37,503 nucleotides of DNA from NCBI GenBank assembly GCA_005791255.1, contig SXXK01000157.1, positions 1 through 37,503 on the forward strand, written 5' to 3'. Positions 24,399 through 32,397 of this stretch are shown here, piece by piece (position 1 is the stretch's first letter; every line of letters starts with the position of its first letter). The position numbers and the translations under genes were made by a program. The notes beneath the pieces were generated by a model, which saw only the letters and a program-made list of their open reading frames with translations, did no database searches and was not told the DNA's origin. This DNA comes from Planctomyces sp. (GTDB lineage Bacteria; Planctomycetota; Planctomycetia; Planctomycetales; Planctomycetaceae).

Positions 24399-26072
24399 CT
24401 ACCCTCCGACTGTCGAACGCTTCCGATAAACAAACAACACCGGTGCGGTCGCATTGCCGGTACCCGTTTCGATCACATCCACCTGACACTGCTGCTGCTG
24501 CTGAGAATCCAGCAGCACTGCCGCATACTCCTCCATGCCGCCGGCATGACCCCGATAACACAACACCGTCATGACCCCGCCTTCACGCAACAACAGCCTG
24601 GCAGAGGAAATTGCCCGCACCGTGGTGTCAGCCCGAGTCACCAGCGAATGGTTTCCACCCGGCAAATACCCCAGATTAAACATCACCGCACCAAACTGAC
24701 CAGCCCGGCCCAAACCTTCCGGTCGCACCAGTCGCTCCAGCTCAGTGGCATGGTCAGCACGCACCAATCCTACACCTGTGATCCCGTGTTGTGCCAGCAA
24801 AGCAGCCGTCTTCTCAATGGCCGCCGGCTGAACATCCACCGCCAAAACCCGCTCCGCCGCAAAGGTTTTGGCCAAAAACAGAGTGTCCTGACCGTTTCCC
24901 GCCGTGGCATCCAGCAGCCAGTCACCCGCTTTGACAGCACGCCGCACAATCGTCTGAGCCTTCTCAGTCAGATCACTGCGACGACGCCCCGACTGTTCCG
25001 TCGACATGCCCGTTACCCGATCTGCAGCAAACCGCTGCAACAAATCCACCGCTGCAGCCGGAGCCGCCAGTGTCCCATGCGACCCCAAACCATTCAAAAT
25101 ACCAATTCTTTTGTAGATTCTGTGATGTTCAGCGAGCACCTGGCGACGGCGAGTCCCGGCACGCACGCCCGCTCGATGACTCGCCACCGCCTGCACACCA
25201 CCCGCCCAGCCCCCCATCAACAGCAACCGCTCCGCACTCGCCCGCAGCTCCCGCAAGCCAGCCTCGGTCGTGCCGTCCCAGCCTTCATACCCCAAATTCA
25301 CCCGCTCCCGATCATAGGTCGCACCCACCAGAAAACGATCCCCCGTCCCCTCCACCGGGACCAGCCAATGCTGATCCACAACACCGGCCCACCCCGACAC
25401 ACACGCACTCGAATCCCGCAAATCATTCACAACCACTTCCAGCACCTCACCACGCAGCGGATGATCAGGTACGCCCGAATACCAGGGATTGGCCTGCACA
25501 CAACCCGAGGCTCCCAGACACAAGTACAAGCGATCCCCCGACAACCCAAAACGCGGTACGCTGACGCCGTCAGGTCCGGGAACAACGTCTGCAGCGATTT
25601 CCAGGTCAGCAGCCAAAAATTGGCCCCGATTTTGAAAAAACTGACGCGTTTGTTCCAGATACGCGGCCACATTCAATTTCCAGGCCGACATCACAAAACC
25701 CGTTTCCCGCCCATCCGGTTCATACTGCAGCTGCACCGCATCCCGCACCGATTCGTATCGCTGATGCAAAAACCACCGCCGCTCCGCATCCCCCTGAAAA
25801 CGTCGCAGAATTTTAATTTCACTAAACAAACGATCAGTTTTTAGTTCCTGCGCAGCTCGCTCATAAAATCGCTGGGCCTGTGTCAGTCGTTCCTGCCAGC
25901 GGTCAGGAGTCGTGAATTTTTGTCCGGAGACTGGCATGACCAGTCCGGCTGCGACCTGAGACGCTGCGGGGCGACCTGGCGAACCGATGAGGCAGACCTG
26001 ATCACCCTGCCAGTGACAGGCCCATGCCAGTGCGGACCCGGCCAATCCCTGGCCCACAATGAGCGTTCGCAT
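24399..26072 (-). CDS. Fused FAD-dependent oxidase (MnmC-oxidase-like) and MnmM/YtqB-type tRNA methyltransferase
   Basis: This 557-residue protein has two parts. Residues 1-350 are a DAO-type FAD oxidoreductase: dinucleotide motif IVGQGLAGSALAW, then ASQVAAGLVMPVSGQKF, FLVGATYDRE, SHRAGVRAGTRRR and LNGLGSHGTLAAPAAA. The last blocks run parallel to the oxidase half of E. coli MnmC. Residues 365-557 are an MnmM (YtqB) methyltransferase: LLDATAGNGQDTLFLAK, VLAVDVQPAAIEKT, MFNLGYLPGG and CYRGHAGGMEE. MnmM is known to methylate nm5s2U34 in tRNA, and MnmC's oxidase half converts cmnm5 to nm5. I infer a single enzyme making mnm5(s2)U34. The N-terminal specificity is less certain than the methyltransferase family. 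First gene of a four-gene operon. Confidence 0.8.
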   Translation of the reverse strand: MRTLIVGQGLAGSALAWACHWQGDQVCLIGSPGRPAASQVAAGLVMPVSGQKFTTPDRWQERLTQAQRFYERAAQELKTDRLFSEIKILRRFQGDAERRWFLHQRYESVRDAVQLQYEPDGRETGFVMSAWKLNVAAYLEQTRQFFQNRGQFLAADLEIAADVVPGPDGVSVPRFGLSGDRLYLCLGASGCVQANPWYSGVPDHPLRGEVLEVVVNDLRDSSACVSGWAGVVDQHWLVPVEGTGDRFLVGATYDRERVNLGYEGWDGTTEAGLRELRASAERLLLMGGWAGGVQAVASHRAGVRAGTRRRQVLAEHHRIYKRIGILNGLGSHGTLAAPAAAVDLLQRFAADRVTGMSTEQSGRRRSDLTEKAQTIVRRAVKAGDWLLDATAGNGQDTLFLAKTFAAERVLAVDVQPAAIEKTAALLAQHGITGVGLVRADHATELERLVRPEGLGRAGQFGAVMFNLGYLPGGNHSLVTRADTTVRAISSARLLLREGGVMTVLCYRGHAGGMEEYAAVLLDSQQQQQCQVDVIETGTGNATAPVLFVYRKRSTVGG

Positions 26073-26202
26073 GATTTACTGTTTTCCCCTGAATTGCCGA
26101 TACTTTCCATATATTGTCAATTTGCTTCAGTTTCCGGAACGTTTATCCTCTGAAATCTGCGTCAGTTTCTTCGATTGCTTTTTCACTCCAAAGGATCCCG
26201 CC
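26073..26202. promoter_or_regulatory. Divergent promoter region with AT-rich core
   Basis: This 130-base gap separates the divergent oxidase-methyltransferase gene (minus) and the Tat oxidoreductase gene (plus), so it must hold both promoters. An AT-rich stretch CCATATATTGTCAATTTG lies in its first third, and on the minus strand it includes a TTGACA hexamer. No convincing matching -10 box was found at standard spacing. AAAGGA at 26189-26194 is the ribosome site of the plus-strand gene. Confidence 0.4.
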
Positions 26203-27525
26203 ATGACGTTGCGTCAATCAACCGCACGCCGTTCATTCCTGCAGACTGCAGGTTCCACAGCTCTGCTGATTCCCGGTCTTTACGCATCAGCCAGTCCTGC
26301 TCGCCCGTCCCGCAGTGCTCTGGAAAACCTGAACATAGCCTGCATCGGCACGGCCAATCGAGCAGCCGAAGACGTCAGCGGAGTGATGAGCGAGAACATC
26401 GTCGCGATTGTCGACATCGACTCGAACTACCTCGACCGCTGCAAGGCGATGCTGACGGAAAAGAAAAAACTGACACCTCGCACCTATGCTGACTACCGCG
26501 AGATGCTGACAGCGGAAAATGACCGGATTGACGCTGTTGTGATCGGCACGGCCGACCATCATCATGCTCCGGCTGCCATCCGGGCGATTCGGGCCGGCAA
26601 GCACGTCTACTGTGAAAAGCCGCTGACTCACACCGTCTTCGAATCCCGCCTGCTGGCGAAAGCCGCTGCCGAAAAAGGCGTGGCAACTCAGCTGGGAACT
26701 CAGATCCACGCGGAAAACAACTACCGCCGCGTCGTCGAAGTCATCCGCTCGGGAGCCATCGGCAATGTGACGGAAGTGCACGTTTGGGTCGGCAAGGGCT
26801 GGGGTGGCGGCGAACGACCTGCCAAGGGCGACCCGGTGCCCGCAACCCTGAACTGGGATCTGTGGCTGGGACCGGCTCCTGAACGTCCTTACGCCAATGG
26901 AGCCTACCATCCGGCCAACTGGCGACGCTGGTGGGACTTCGGCGGTGGCACAATTGCCGACATGGCCTGCCACTACATGGACCTGCCATTCTGGGCACTT
27001 GACCTGCGACATCCCACGAAGATCTCCGCAGAAGGTCCAAAAGTGCATCCGGAAACCTGCCCGCTGGGTCTGATCGTCCGCTACGACTTCCCGGCTCGCG
27101 GCACCATGCCGGCACTGAAGCTGACCTGGTACGACGGCGACATGATCCCCAAAAAGATCGCCGATCAGCCGGTCCCGGCCAACGGTGTCATGTTCGTAGG
27201 TACCGACGGGATGATGTTCGCCGACTACAGTCGCTATCGACTGTTCCCGACCGACAAGTTCGCCGGCTTCAAACCACCGGCTGAAAGCATCCCGAACTCC
27301 ATCGGACACCATGCCGAGTGGATCAAGGCCTGCAAGGATGGTTCACCCACAACCTGCAACTTCAACTACTCTGGCGCACTGACCGAAACCGTGCTGCTGG
27401 GAACAGTGGCCTACCGTCTTGGTAAGTCACTGGACTGGGATGCGGCCAACCTGACCGCTACCAATGCTCCGGAAGCTGCCGGGCTGATCAACAAGGAATA
27501 TCGCAAAGGCTGGGAAGTTGTCTGA
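26203..27525 (+). CDS. Tat-exported Gfo/Idh/MocA family oxidoreductase
   Basis: This 440-residue NAD(P)-dependent oxidoreductase family protein is probably periplasmic. The N terminus RQSTARRSFLQTAGSTALLI is a twin-arginine signal. The Rossmann fold LNIACIGTANRAAEDVSG follows, then AVVIGTADHHHAPAAIRAIRAG and KHVYCEKPLTHT (active-site Lys). The C-terminal domain has GWGGGERP, WDLWLGPAPERPY and YHPANWRRWWDFGGGTIADMACHYMD, typical of the group very abundant in planctomycetes. ATG 26203 is chosen because AAAGGA lies eight bases upstream; the open frame begins earlier but encodes no family sequence. A strong terminator follows. The substrate is unknown. Confidence 0.92.
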   Translation: MTLRQSTARRSFLQTAGSTALLIPGLYASASPARPSRSALENLNIACIGTANRAAEDVSGVMSENIVAIVDIDSNYLDRCKAMLTEKKKLTPRTYADYREMLTAENDRIDAVVIGTADHHHAPAAIRAIRAGKHVYCEKPLTHTVFESRLLAKAAAEKGVATQLGTQIHAENNYRRVVEVIRSGAIGNVTEVHVWVGKGWGGGERPAKGDPVPATLNWDLWLGPAPERPYANGAYHPANWRRWWDFGGGTIADMACHYMDLPFWALDLRHPTKISAEGPKVHPETCPLGLIVRYDFPARGTMPALKLTWYDGDMIPKKIADQPVPANGVMFVGTDGMMFADYSRYRLFPTDKFAGFKPPAESIPNSIGHHAEWIKACKDGSPTTCNFNYSGALTETVLLGTVAYRLGKSLDWDAANLTATNAPEAAGLINKEYRKGWEVV

Positions 27526-27555
27526 TTGACATTCCGACCCTCTGTGATCAGAAAC

Positions 27556-27596
27556 AAAAACCTCCAGCGACCGAATTTGGTTGCTGGAGGTTTTTT
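27556..27596 (+). terminator. Strong rho-independent terminator
   Basis: AACCTCCAGC(G)ACC pairs with GGT(T)GCTGGAGGTT around a GAATTT loop and is followed by a T-run. An A-run precedes the stem, so the hairpin could also stop transcription from the opposite side. It lies 30 bases after the Tat oxidoreductase stop and shields the spacer to its right from read-through. Confidence 0.9.
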
Positions 27597-27600
27597 GTTG

Positions 27601-27905
27601 TTCCGGCCTTCGCTGTTCAAATTTAAAAATCAAATGTTTTGCAGCAGTCTGTAGTAATATGGGCCGGTCAAAACTGTTGATAACTGCCCTCGAAAAAGTG
27701 GTAAGTCATTGAAATGAAACACTTTGTGGAAACAGAACTTGTGTTGAAAACTCGTTGTGAAGTGTGGTGAATCCGGTGCTGTCTGCGGTGACAAATCAGC
27801 CCGGTTGTGCACCGCCGTCGCGACCTCAGGGCAGTCCTGTGGACAAACCACAAAAGTTCACAGAACATTCTCCGGAAGTTCTCAACACCTTTTCCACCAT
27901 GACTT
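27601..27905. other. Putative chromosomal replication origin (oriC)
   Basis: This gene-free spacer marks the point where + strand composition changes from mostly C-rich (left) to mostly G-rich (right), the direction expected at an origin. Candidate DnaA boxes, compared with TTATCCACA, are: 27675-27683 (TTATCAACA on the minus strand, one mismatch), 27838-27846 (TTGTCCACA on minus, one mismatch), and weaker two-mismatch sites at 27725-27733, 27742-27750, 27879-27887 and 27890-27898. An AT-rich stretch at 27617-27640 (AATTTAAAAATCAAATG core) could be the unwinding element. dnaA is not in the window, which does not exclude an origin. The call is inferred from composition and motif clustering, not from a database. 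Confidence 0.65.
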
Positions 27906-27909
27906 CCCA

Positions 27910-28992
27910 CTACTGCCCTTCGTACTCGGTCTGAATCGCTGTGGTGGGCAGATTTTTCTTCAGTTCTGCCAGGGCAGGTTCAGAGGCAGCCAGTGCTGTT
28001 CTGGTGATTTTCAGGTCTTTCAGCGACTTCAGGTGAAACAACGCCGGGGCTCCGGCGTCGGTGATCTGAGTGGATCCCAGGTGCAGAAAAGTCAGCTGAG
28101 TCATGGCTTTCAGCGTGGGCAGCCCGGCATCGGACAGTTTGGTGTTGTCCAGATTCAGCCACTGCAGACCGGTCAGCGGAGCCAGTGCCAGGGCCCCGGT
28201 GTCGGAAATCTGTACACGCCACAGATTCAGTTTTTTCAGCGATGTGATTGCCGCCAGTGATTCCATGCCGGTATCGGTGATGACTGAGTTTTCGCTGAGA
28301 TCCAGTTCTTCAAGGGTGCGACAGTCTTTCAGGGCCGCCAGTGCGGCGTCACCGACGGACGTGCGGGACAGTCGCAGTTTTTTGAGCTGGGGAAATTTCG
28401 CGATCAGAGCCACTGTGTCGTCATCAACAAGGGTTTCAGCAAGGTACAGCTCTTCCAGCCCGGCCAGTCCGGTGAGCTGTTCAATGCCCGGTTTGCCAAT
28501 CCACAGGTTATCCACTGCGAGCACTTTCAGGGATTTCAGAGCCGTCAGCGGCTTCATGCCGTCATCGGCAACCGTGGTTTTGCCGTTTTTGCCTGAAAGT
28601 CGCAGTACCTTCAGACCAGTCAGTCGTCCCACCTCGTTCATGGACGCATCAGACAGGGCACAGCCGCGGAGATCGAGACTGGTGATCTGCGGTGCGGCCT
28701 TGATCAGTTCTGCCAGCATGGCGTCATCCAGCGCGGTATCAGCGAGGTTGACGGACTGCAGTGTTTTGCAGGCTGCCAGCTTTGTCAGCGAGTCGGCACT
28801 GAGCTGTGCTTTGCGCAGATCGACGCTGGCAGCCCGGCCTCCTGCGTCCGATACGATCACGGATCCAGCATCAGTCAGTGATTTGATGGCGGCTGTTTCC
28901 TCAGGAGTGGCCCTGGGAATTTCCGGAACGGCATTTCCAGTGCAGCCATAGAGGGGACACAGCAGGAACAGCAGCAGACAAACGCGTTTCAC
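27910..28992 (-). CDS. Leucine-rich-repeat lipoprotein
   Basis: This 360-residue exported lipoprotein has the signal KRVCLLLFLLCPLYGC, with the lipid-attached Cys17. The rest is a run of about ten leucine-rich repeats of roughly 24 residues (for example LKKLRLSRTSVGDAAL, LEELDLSENSVITDTGM, LQWLNLDNTKLSDAGL, LTFLHLGSTQITDAGA), which form a curved protein-binding surface. GTG 28992 is chosen because GGGAG lies eight bases upstream; ATG 29022, which overlaps the stop of the DUF1553 gene, would add ten residues. The tight link to that gene suggests the two exported proteins work together. The binding partner is unknown. Confidence 0.85.
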   Translation of the reverse strand: MKRVCLLLFLLCPLYGCTGNAVPEIPRATPEETAAIKSLTDAGSVIVSDAGGRAASVDLRKAQLSADSLTKLAACKTLQSVNLADTALDDAMLAELIKAAPQITSLDLRGCALSDASMNEVGRLTGLKVLRLSGKNGKTTVADDGMKPLTALKSLKVLAVDNLWIGKPGIEQLTGLAGLEELYLAETLVDDDTVALIAKFPQLKKLRLSRTSVGDAALAALKDCRTLEELDLSENSVITDTGMESLAAITSLKKLNLWRVQISDTGALALAPLTGLQWLNLDNTKLSDAGLPTLKAMTQLTFLHLGSTQITDAGAPALFHLKSLKDLKITRTALAASEPALAELKKNLPTTAIQTEYEGQ

Positions 28993-29018
28993 CAGTTCAG
29001 CTCCCGGGAGTAAAAACA

Positions 29019-32009
29019 TCATTCCACAAACACGAATTCATTCAGATTCAGCAGCAGTCGGCACAGCGCCGGCCAGCCGTGTGCAGCGGCATACTGCAGC
29101 ATATCAGCGGCTTCTTCAGGCTCCGGATCCCGCCCGGTGACAAGCTGAAAAGCCAGCTCTATTCGCTGCTGATCTGCAGCGAATTCCCGCTGGATGCGTT
29201 CCGCAAATCGCTGTGACATCACCAGATTGAATTTGTTGTTCAGCAGCGACAGAGCCTGCAGCGGAGTCAGTGTTTCATGGCGTCGGGGTGTGCTTTGCGA
29301 CGAATCCGCGCAGTCCAGTGTGGTCATGAACGGATCGGGTTGTGATCGCACGATGAAGCGATACACGCTGCGGCGATGTGACTGCGGATCCGCGGGGTCA
29401 AATTTGTGGTATTCGTAGTGCGGAGAATGGTCGGTTTTTTCCAGAGCAAACAGGTAGAATCCCGGCCCGCCCATCTTCATATCCAGGGCTCCGCTGACCA
29501 TCAGCACGGCGTCGCGTAATTCTTCAGCAGTCAGGCGACGACGGTTCATTCGCCACAGCAGATGATTCTCTGCGTCCACGGTCAGAGCATCCTCGCGCTG
29601 TTCAGCGGACTGCTGCCAGGTACTGCTGAGCAGCAGCAGGCGGTGCATCGATTTGAGTGACTGACCGTCCTGCAAAAAGCGACCGGCCAGCCAGTCCAGC
29701 AGTTCGGGATGAGTGGGCGTCTGTCCCATACGACCGAAGTCATTTGGTGAATCCACCAGGCCTCTGCCGAAGTGATACTGCCAGACACGATTGACCAGAG
29801 ATCGCCAGGTCAGTGGATTTTCTGCACGCACAATCCACCGTGCCAAAGCGGCTCGCCGCTCACCTTCAGTGTGATTCGGCGGCAGTTGAAAGCGAAATTC
29901 GTCACCGGCGGACAATGGTATGGTACCCGGTTCCGCAGGTTCCCGTGGCTGAGTTTCGTTGCCGCGATGAAGCACTCGAATTTCCCGGGGTTTTCCCTGA
30001 GTCGCAATGAAGTTTCCCTGAGTGCTGAAGTGGGTGGCAGCGGCATACACCATGCGGCCGGCCGGCAGCGCGGCCAGCTGACTGTCTGCACTGGTGATTG
30101 CGGCGGTCAGTTCGTCCAGTTTCTGCTGCCGTTCAGTGGTCATTACCGAGGACATCAGTTGTGTGAGTTCCCGGGAAGCGGCGGCCAGCTGCTGTTCAGC
30201 GGCCGGATCAGCAGCAGTCGGCCAGTGACCGTCAACGAGATTGGCCTGGCCCCAGCGGACGGGAGCTTCGATGGAATCCAGGGCCGCAACAGCAGCTCCG
30301 CCGGCAGCATTGCTGCCATCTGCCAGCAGAGCTTCCAGTTCCGCCAGTGCGAAAATGTAATCGGACGAGCGTTTCACCAGTCGAGTGGCAGTCACGCGAA
30401 TCAGCTGCACGGGCTGATTCACGGCAACGCTTACCGGCAGCAGACCGGGATTTGGAAAATCGGTCCGAGTCTGATCGAGTACAGTATTCCAGTTCACAGC
30501 GGTGTTCGGCGGGGGCGACTGCGCCACTTCGACGCGGAACCGGACAGGAAATCCAAAACCAGACCCGATCCCGGCAAATTCATCATGGCAGGGATGCAGA
30601 ACAATCTGCTGTACGGGACGTGGGCTGCCCAGATCAACCTCGACCCATTTGGCGGCGTTTTCGGTGGCTTCAACGGCGCTGTGGTAGCCGAATTCGGGTT
30701 TCTTCGGAGCCACCATGGCTTTGGGCTTCAGTTCAGCCACCCGCTGTTCCAGTTCGACCAGTCGTGATCCGCCGGCCGAGCGAATTTCTGTCTGCAGCTG
30801 ATCACGGTCCTGCTGAGCTTTGGTGCGAGCCATCTGCAGTTGTGTCCGCTGCTGTTCCACCTGCGGGTCAGTGTCCCACGGGCGTTCGGCCCGATCCACT
30901 GCGGCAAACACGGCCTGCAAACCGTAATAATGCTGCTGTGTGAACGGATCAAATTTGTGATTGTGGCAGCGAGCACACTGCACAGTCAGACTGCAGAAGG
31001 CATTCATGGTCCCCACAACCATGTCGTCGCGATCGATATTGCGAGCGACTTTGCCGTCGATCTTCGATTCCGGCACTTCCACGTGACCGATGAAGTCCCA
31101 TGGTCCGGCGGCGATGAAACCGAGACCCAGAATGCCATCCGGAGTACCGGGGAACAGCACATCACCCGCGATTTGTTCCTGCACAAAACGATCCCACGGC
31201 TTATCGGCATTCAGCGAGCTGATGACATAGTCGCGATAGGGCCACGCATTCGGTCGCAGTTTGTCCTTGTCATAGCCGCAGGTGTCGGCATATCGCACGA
31301 CATCCAGCCAGTGTCGCGCCCAGTGCTCTCCGTACTGCGGAGCAGCCAGATATCGATCGACCAGCTTTTCCCAGGCCAGAGGGTCGGGATCACTGACGAA
31401 AGCCTCGACCTCGGCCGGATGTGGCGGCAGTCCCAGCAGGTCGAACGACAGGCGACGAATCAGAGTTCTGCGACTGGCGGGGGGTGCAGGTTCCAGTCCG
31501 GCCTGTCGGAGCCTGTGCAGCACAAACGCATCCACGGGATTGCGAATCCATGCCGTTGCAGCAGCGTCGGAAAACTGCGGCACATGCGGTCTGGCCAGTG
31601 GCTGAAATGACCACCAGTTGAAGTCTGAAACGACAGGTTCCTGCAGCTGTCGATCTGCCGGCCAGACTGCCCCCTGCTGAATCCACTGTCGCAGCAGCTG
31701 TACTTCGGCTTCGGTGAGCGGCGGACCGGAGCCGGGCATTTCCGGTGCCGTGCCGTTCTGTGCTGTGACAACCGTCAGGAGCTGGCTGTCTTCAGGCTGT
31801 CCGGGTACCACATGACCGGACTGCAGCAGAGTCTCAGCGGACTGCAGTGAGAAATCACCGCGACGGTCGACGGAGTTGTGGCAGGACAAGCAGCGTCGCT
31901 CCAGCAGCGGAGCAACCTGCTGTTCAAAGAACTGGTCACCGGCCAGTGCAGCGTCAGAGCTGAGCAGAAGCGGCAAAGCCAGTACCAGCAGCAGTCGTTG
32001 ACAGACCAT
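29019..32009 (-). CDS. Secreted planctomycete cytochrome / DUF1549 / DUF1553 protein with discoidin-like insert (copy 2)
   Basis: This 996-residue exported protein is from the same family as the 14517-17843 product. It has a signal peptide (LLLVLALPLLLSSDAALAG), then a cytochrome-type CLSCH (Cys40, Cys43, His44). DUF1549 follows, with HWARHWLDVVRYADTCGY and a second CARCHNHKFDP. A coiled-coil-like stretch (about 390-440) leads to an insert around residues 460-590 with AAKWVEVDLGSPRPVQQIVLHP, which looks like an F5/8 type C (discoidin) carbohydrate-binding domain. DUF1553 (NRVWQYHFGRGLVDSPNDFG, HPELLDWLAGRF) ends in LNLNEFVFVE. It is likely envelope-located. The LRR lipoprotein gene follows directly. 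Confidence 0.9.
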   Translation of the reverse strand: MVCQRLLLVLALPLLLSSDAALAGDQFFEQQVAPLLERRCLSCHNSVDRRGDFSLQSAETLLQSGHVVPGQPEDSQLLTVVTAQNGTAPEMPGSGPPLTEAEVQLLRQWIQQGAVWPADRQLQEPVVSDFNWWSFQPLARPHVPQFSDAAATAWIRNPVDAFVLHRLRQAGLEPAPPASRRTLIRRLSFDLLGLPPHPAEVEAFVSDPDPLAWEKLVDRYLAAPQYGEHWARHWLDVVRYADTCGYDKDKLRPNAWPYRDYVISSLNADKPWDRFVQEQIAGDVLFPGTPDGILGLGFIAAGPWDFIGHVEVPESKIDGKVARNIDRDDMVVGTMNAFCSLTVQCARCHNHKFDPFTQQHYYGLQAVFAAVDRAERPWDTDPQVEQQRTQLQMARTKAQQDRDQLQTEIRSAGGSRLVELEQRVAELKPKAMVAPKKPEFGYHSAVEATENAAKWVEVDLGSPRPVQQIVLHPCHDEFAGIGSGFGFPVRFRVEVAQSPPPNTAVNWNTVLDQTRTDFPNPGLLPVSVAVNQPVQLIRVTATRLVKRSSDYIFALAELEALLADGSNAAGGAAVAALDSIEAPVRWGQANLVDGHWPTAADPAAEQQLAAASRELTQLMSSVMTTERQQKLDELTAAITSADSQLAALPAGRMVYAAATHFSTQGNFIATQGKPREIRVLHRGNETQPREPAEPGTIPLSAGDEFRFQLPPNHTEGERRAALARWIVRAENPLTWRSLVNRVWQYHFGRGLVDSPNDFGRMGQTPTHPELLDWLAGRFLQDGQSLKSMHRLLLLSSTWQQSAEQREDALTVDAENHLLWRMNRRRLTAEELRDAVLMVSGALDMKMGGPGFYLFALEKTDHSPHYEYHKFDPADPQSHRRSVYRFIVRSQPDPFMTTLDCADSSQSTPRRHETLTPLQALSLLNNKFNLVMSQRFAERIQREFAADQQRIELAFQLVTGRDPEPEEAADMLQYAAAHGWPALCRLLLNLNEFVFVE

Positions 32010-32397
32010 GTTCAGATTTCCGGACCGGCGGGGAATGATGCGGGCAGCAGCGAGTCAGAAACGCTGCAGGACATCATCATCGCACAGTGGGCCGGTCAAC
32101 AGCAACAGGCACCTGTGCCAATCCACAGGGTGTGCGAAAAATGTCAAGCCGGAAACGGGAAGAAAATGTTGCCAAAAAAAACACGGCGATGAAGTCGGGA
32201 AACCAGGCGGAACCGCGTTTACAGGAGCAGAGGAATTCTGCAGAGTACGGCTGTGACGAGCATTTCCTGTCTTCCTTTCTGTTACTGCTGCATTGGACAG
32301 TTCAGTCTGCCAAAGCGGTAAACACTTCAGGCCTGCGGCATTCCCTATGGATGTCTTTCTGGAATCTTGTGCTGAACAGTCCGCTGGTCGGAGTGGG
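32010..32397. other. 388-base divergent spacer
   Basis: The spacer lies between the DUF1553 gene (minus) and the TIM-barrel-like gene (plus) and should hold both promoters. It has an A-rich patch near 32155-32185. A TTGACA hexamer on the minus strand (32142-32147) lies about 130 bases before the DUF1553 start, but its -10 partner is weak. Short open frames here show no recognisable protein. Confidence 0.45.

Noticed and set aside
27556-27910. Skew change explained only by a change in gene orientation
   Set aside because: Genes on both sides are mainly on the minus strand, and plus-strand genes left of the spacer also tend to be C-rich, so orientation alone does not explain it.
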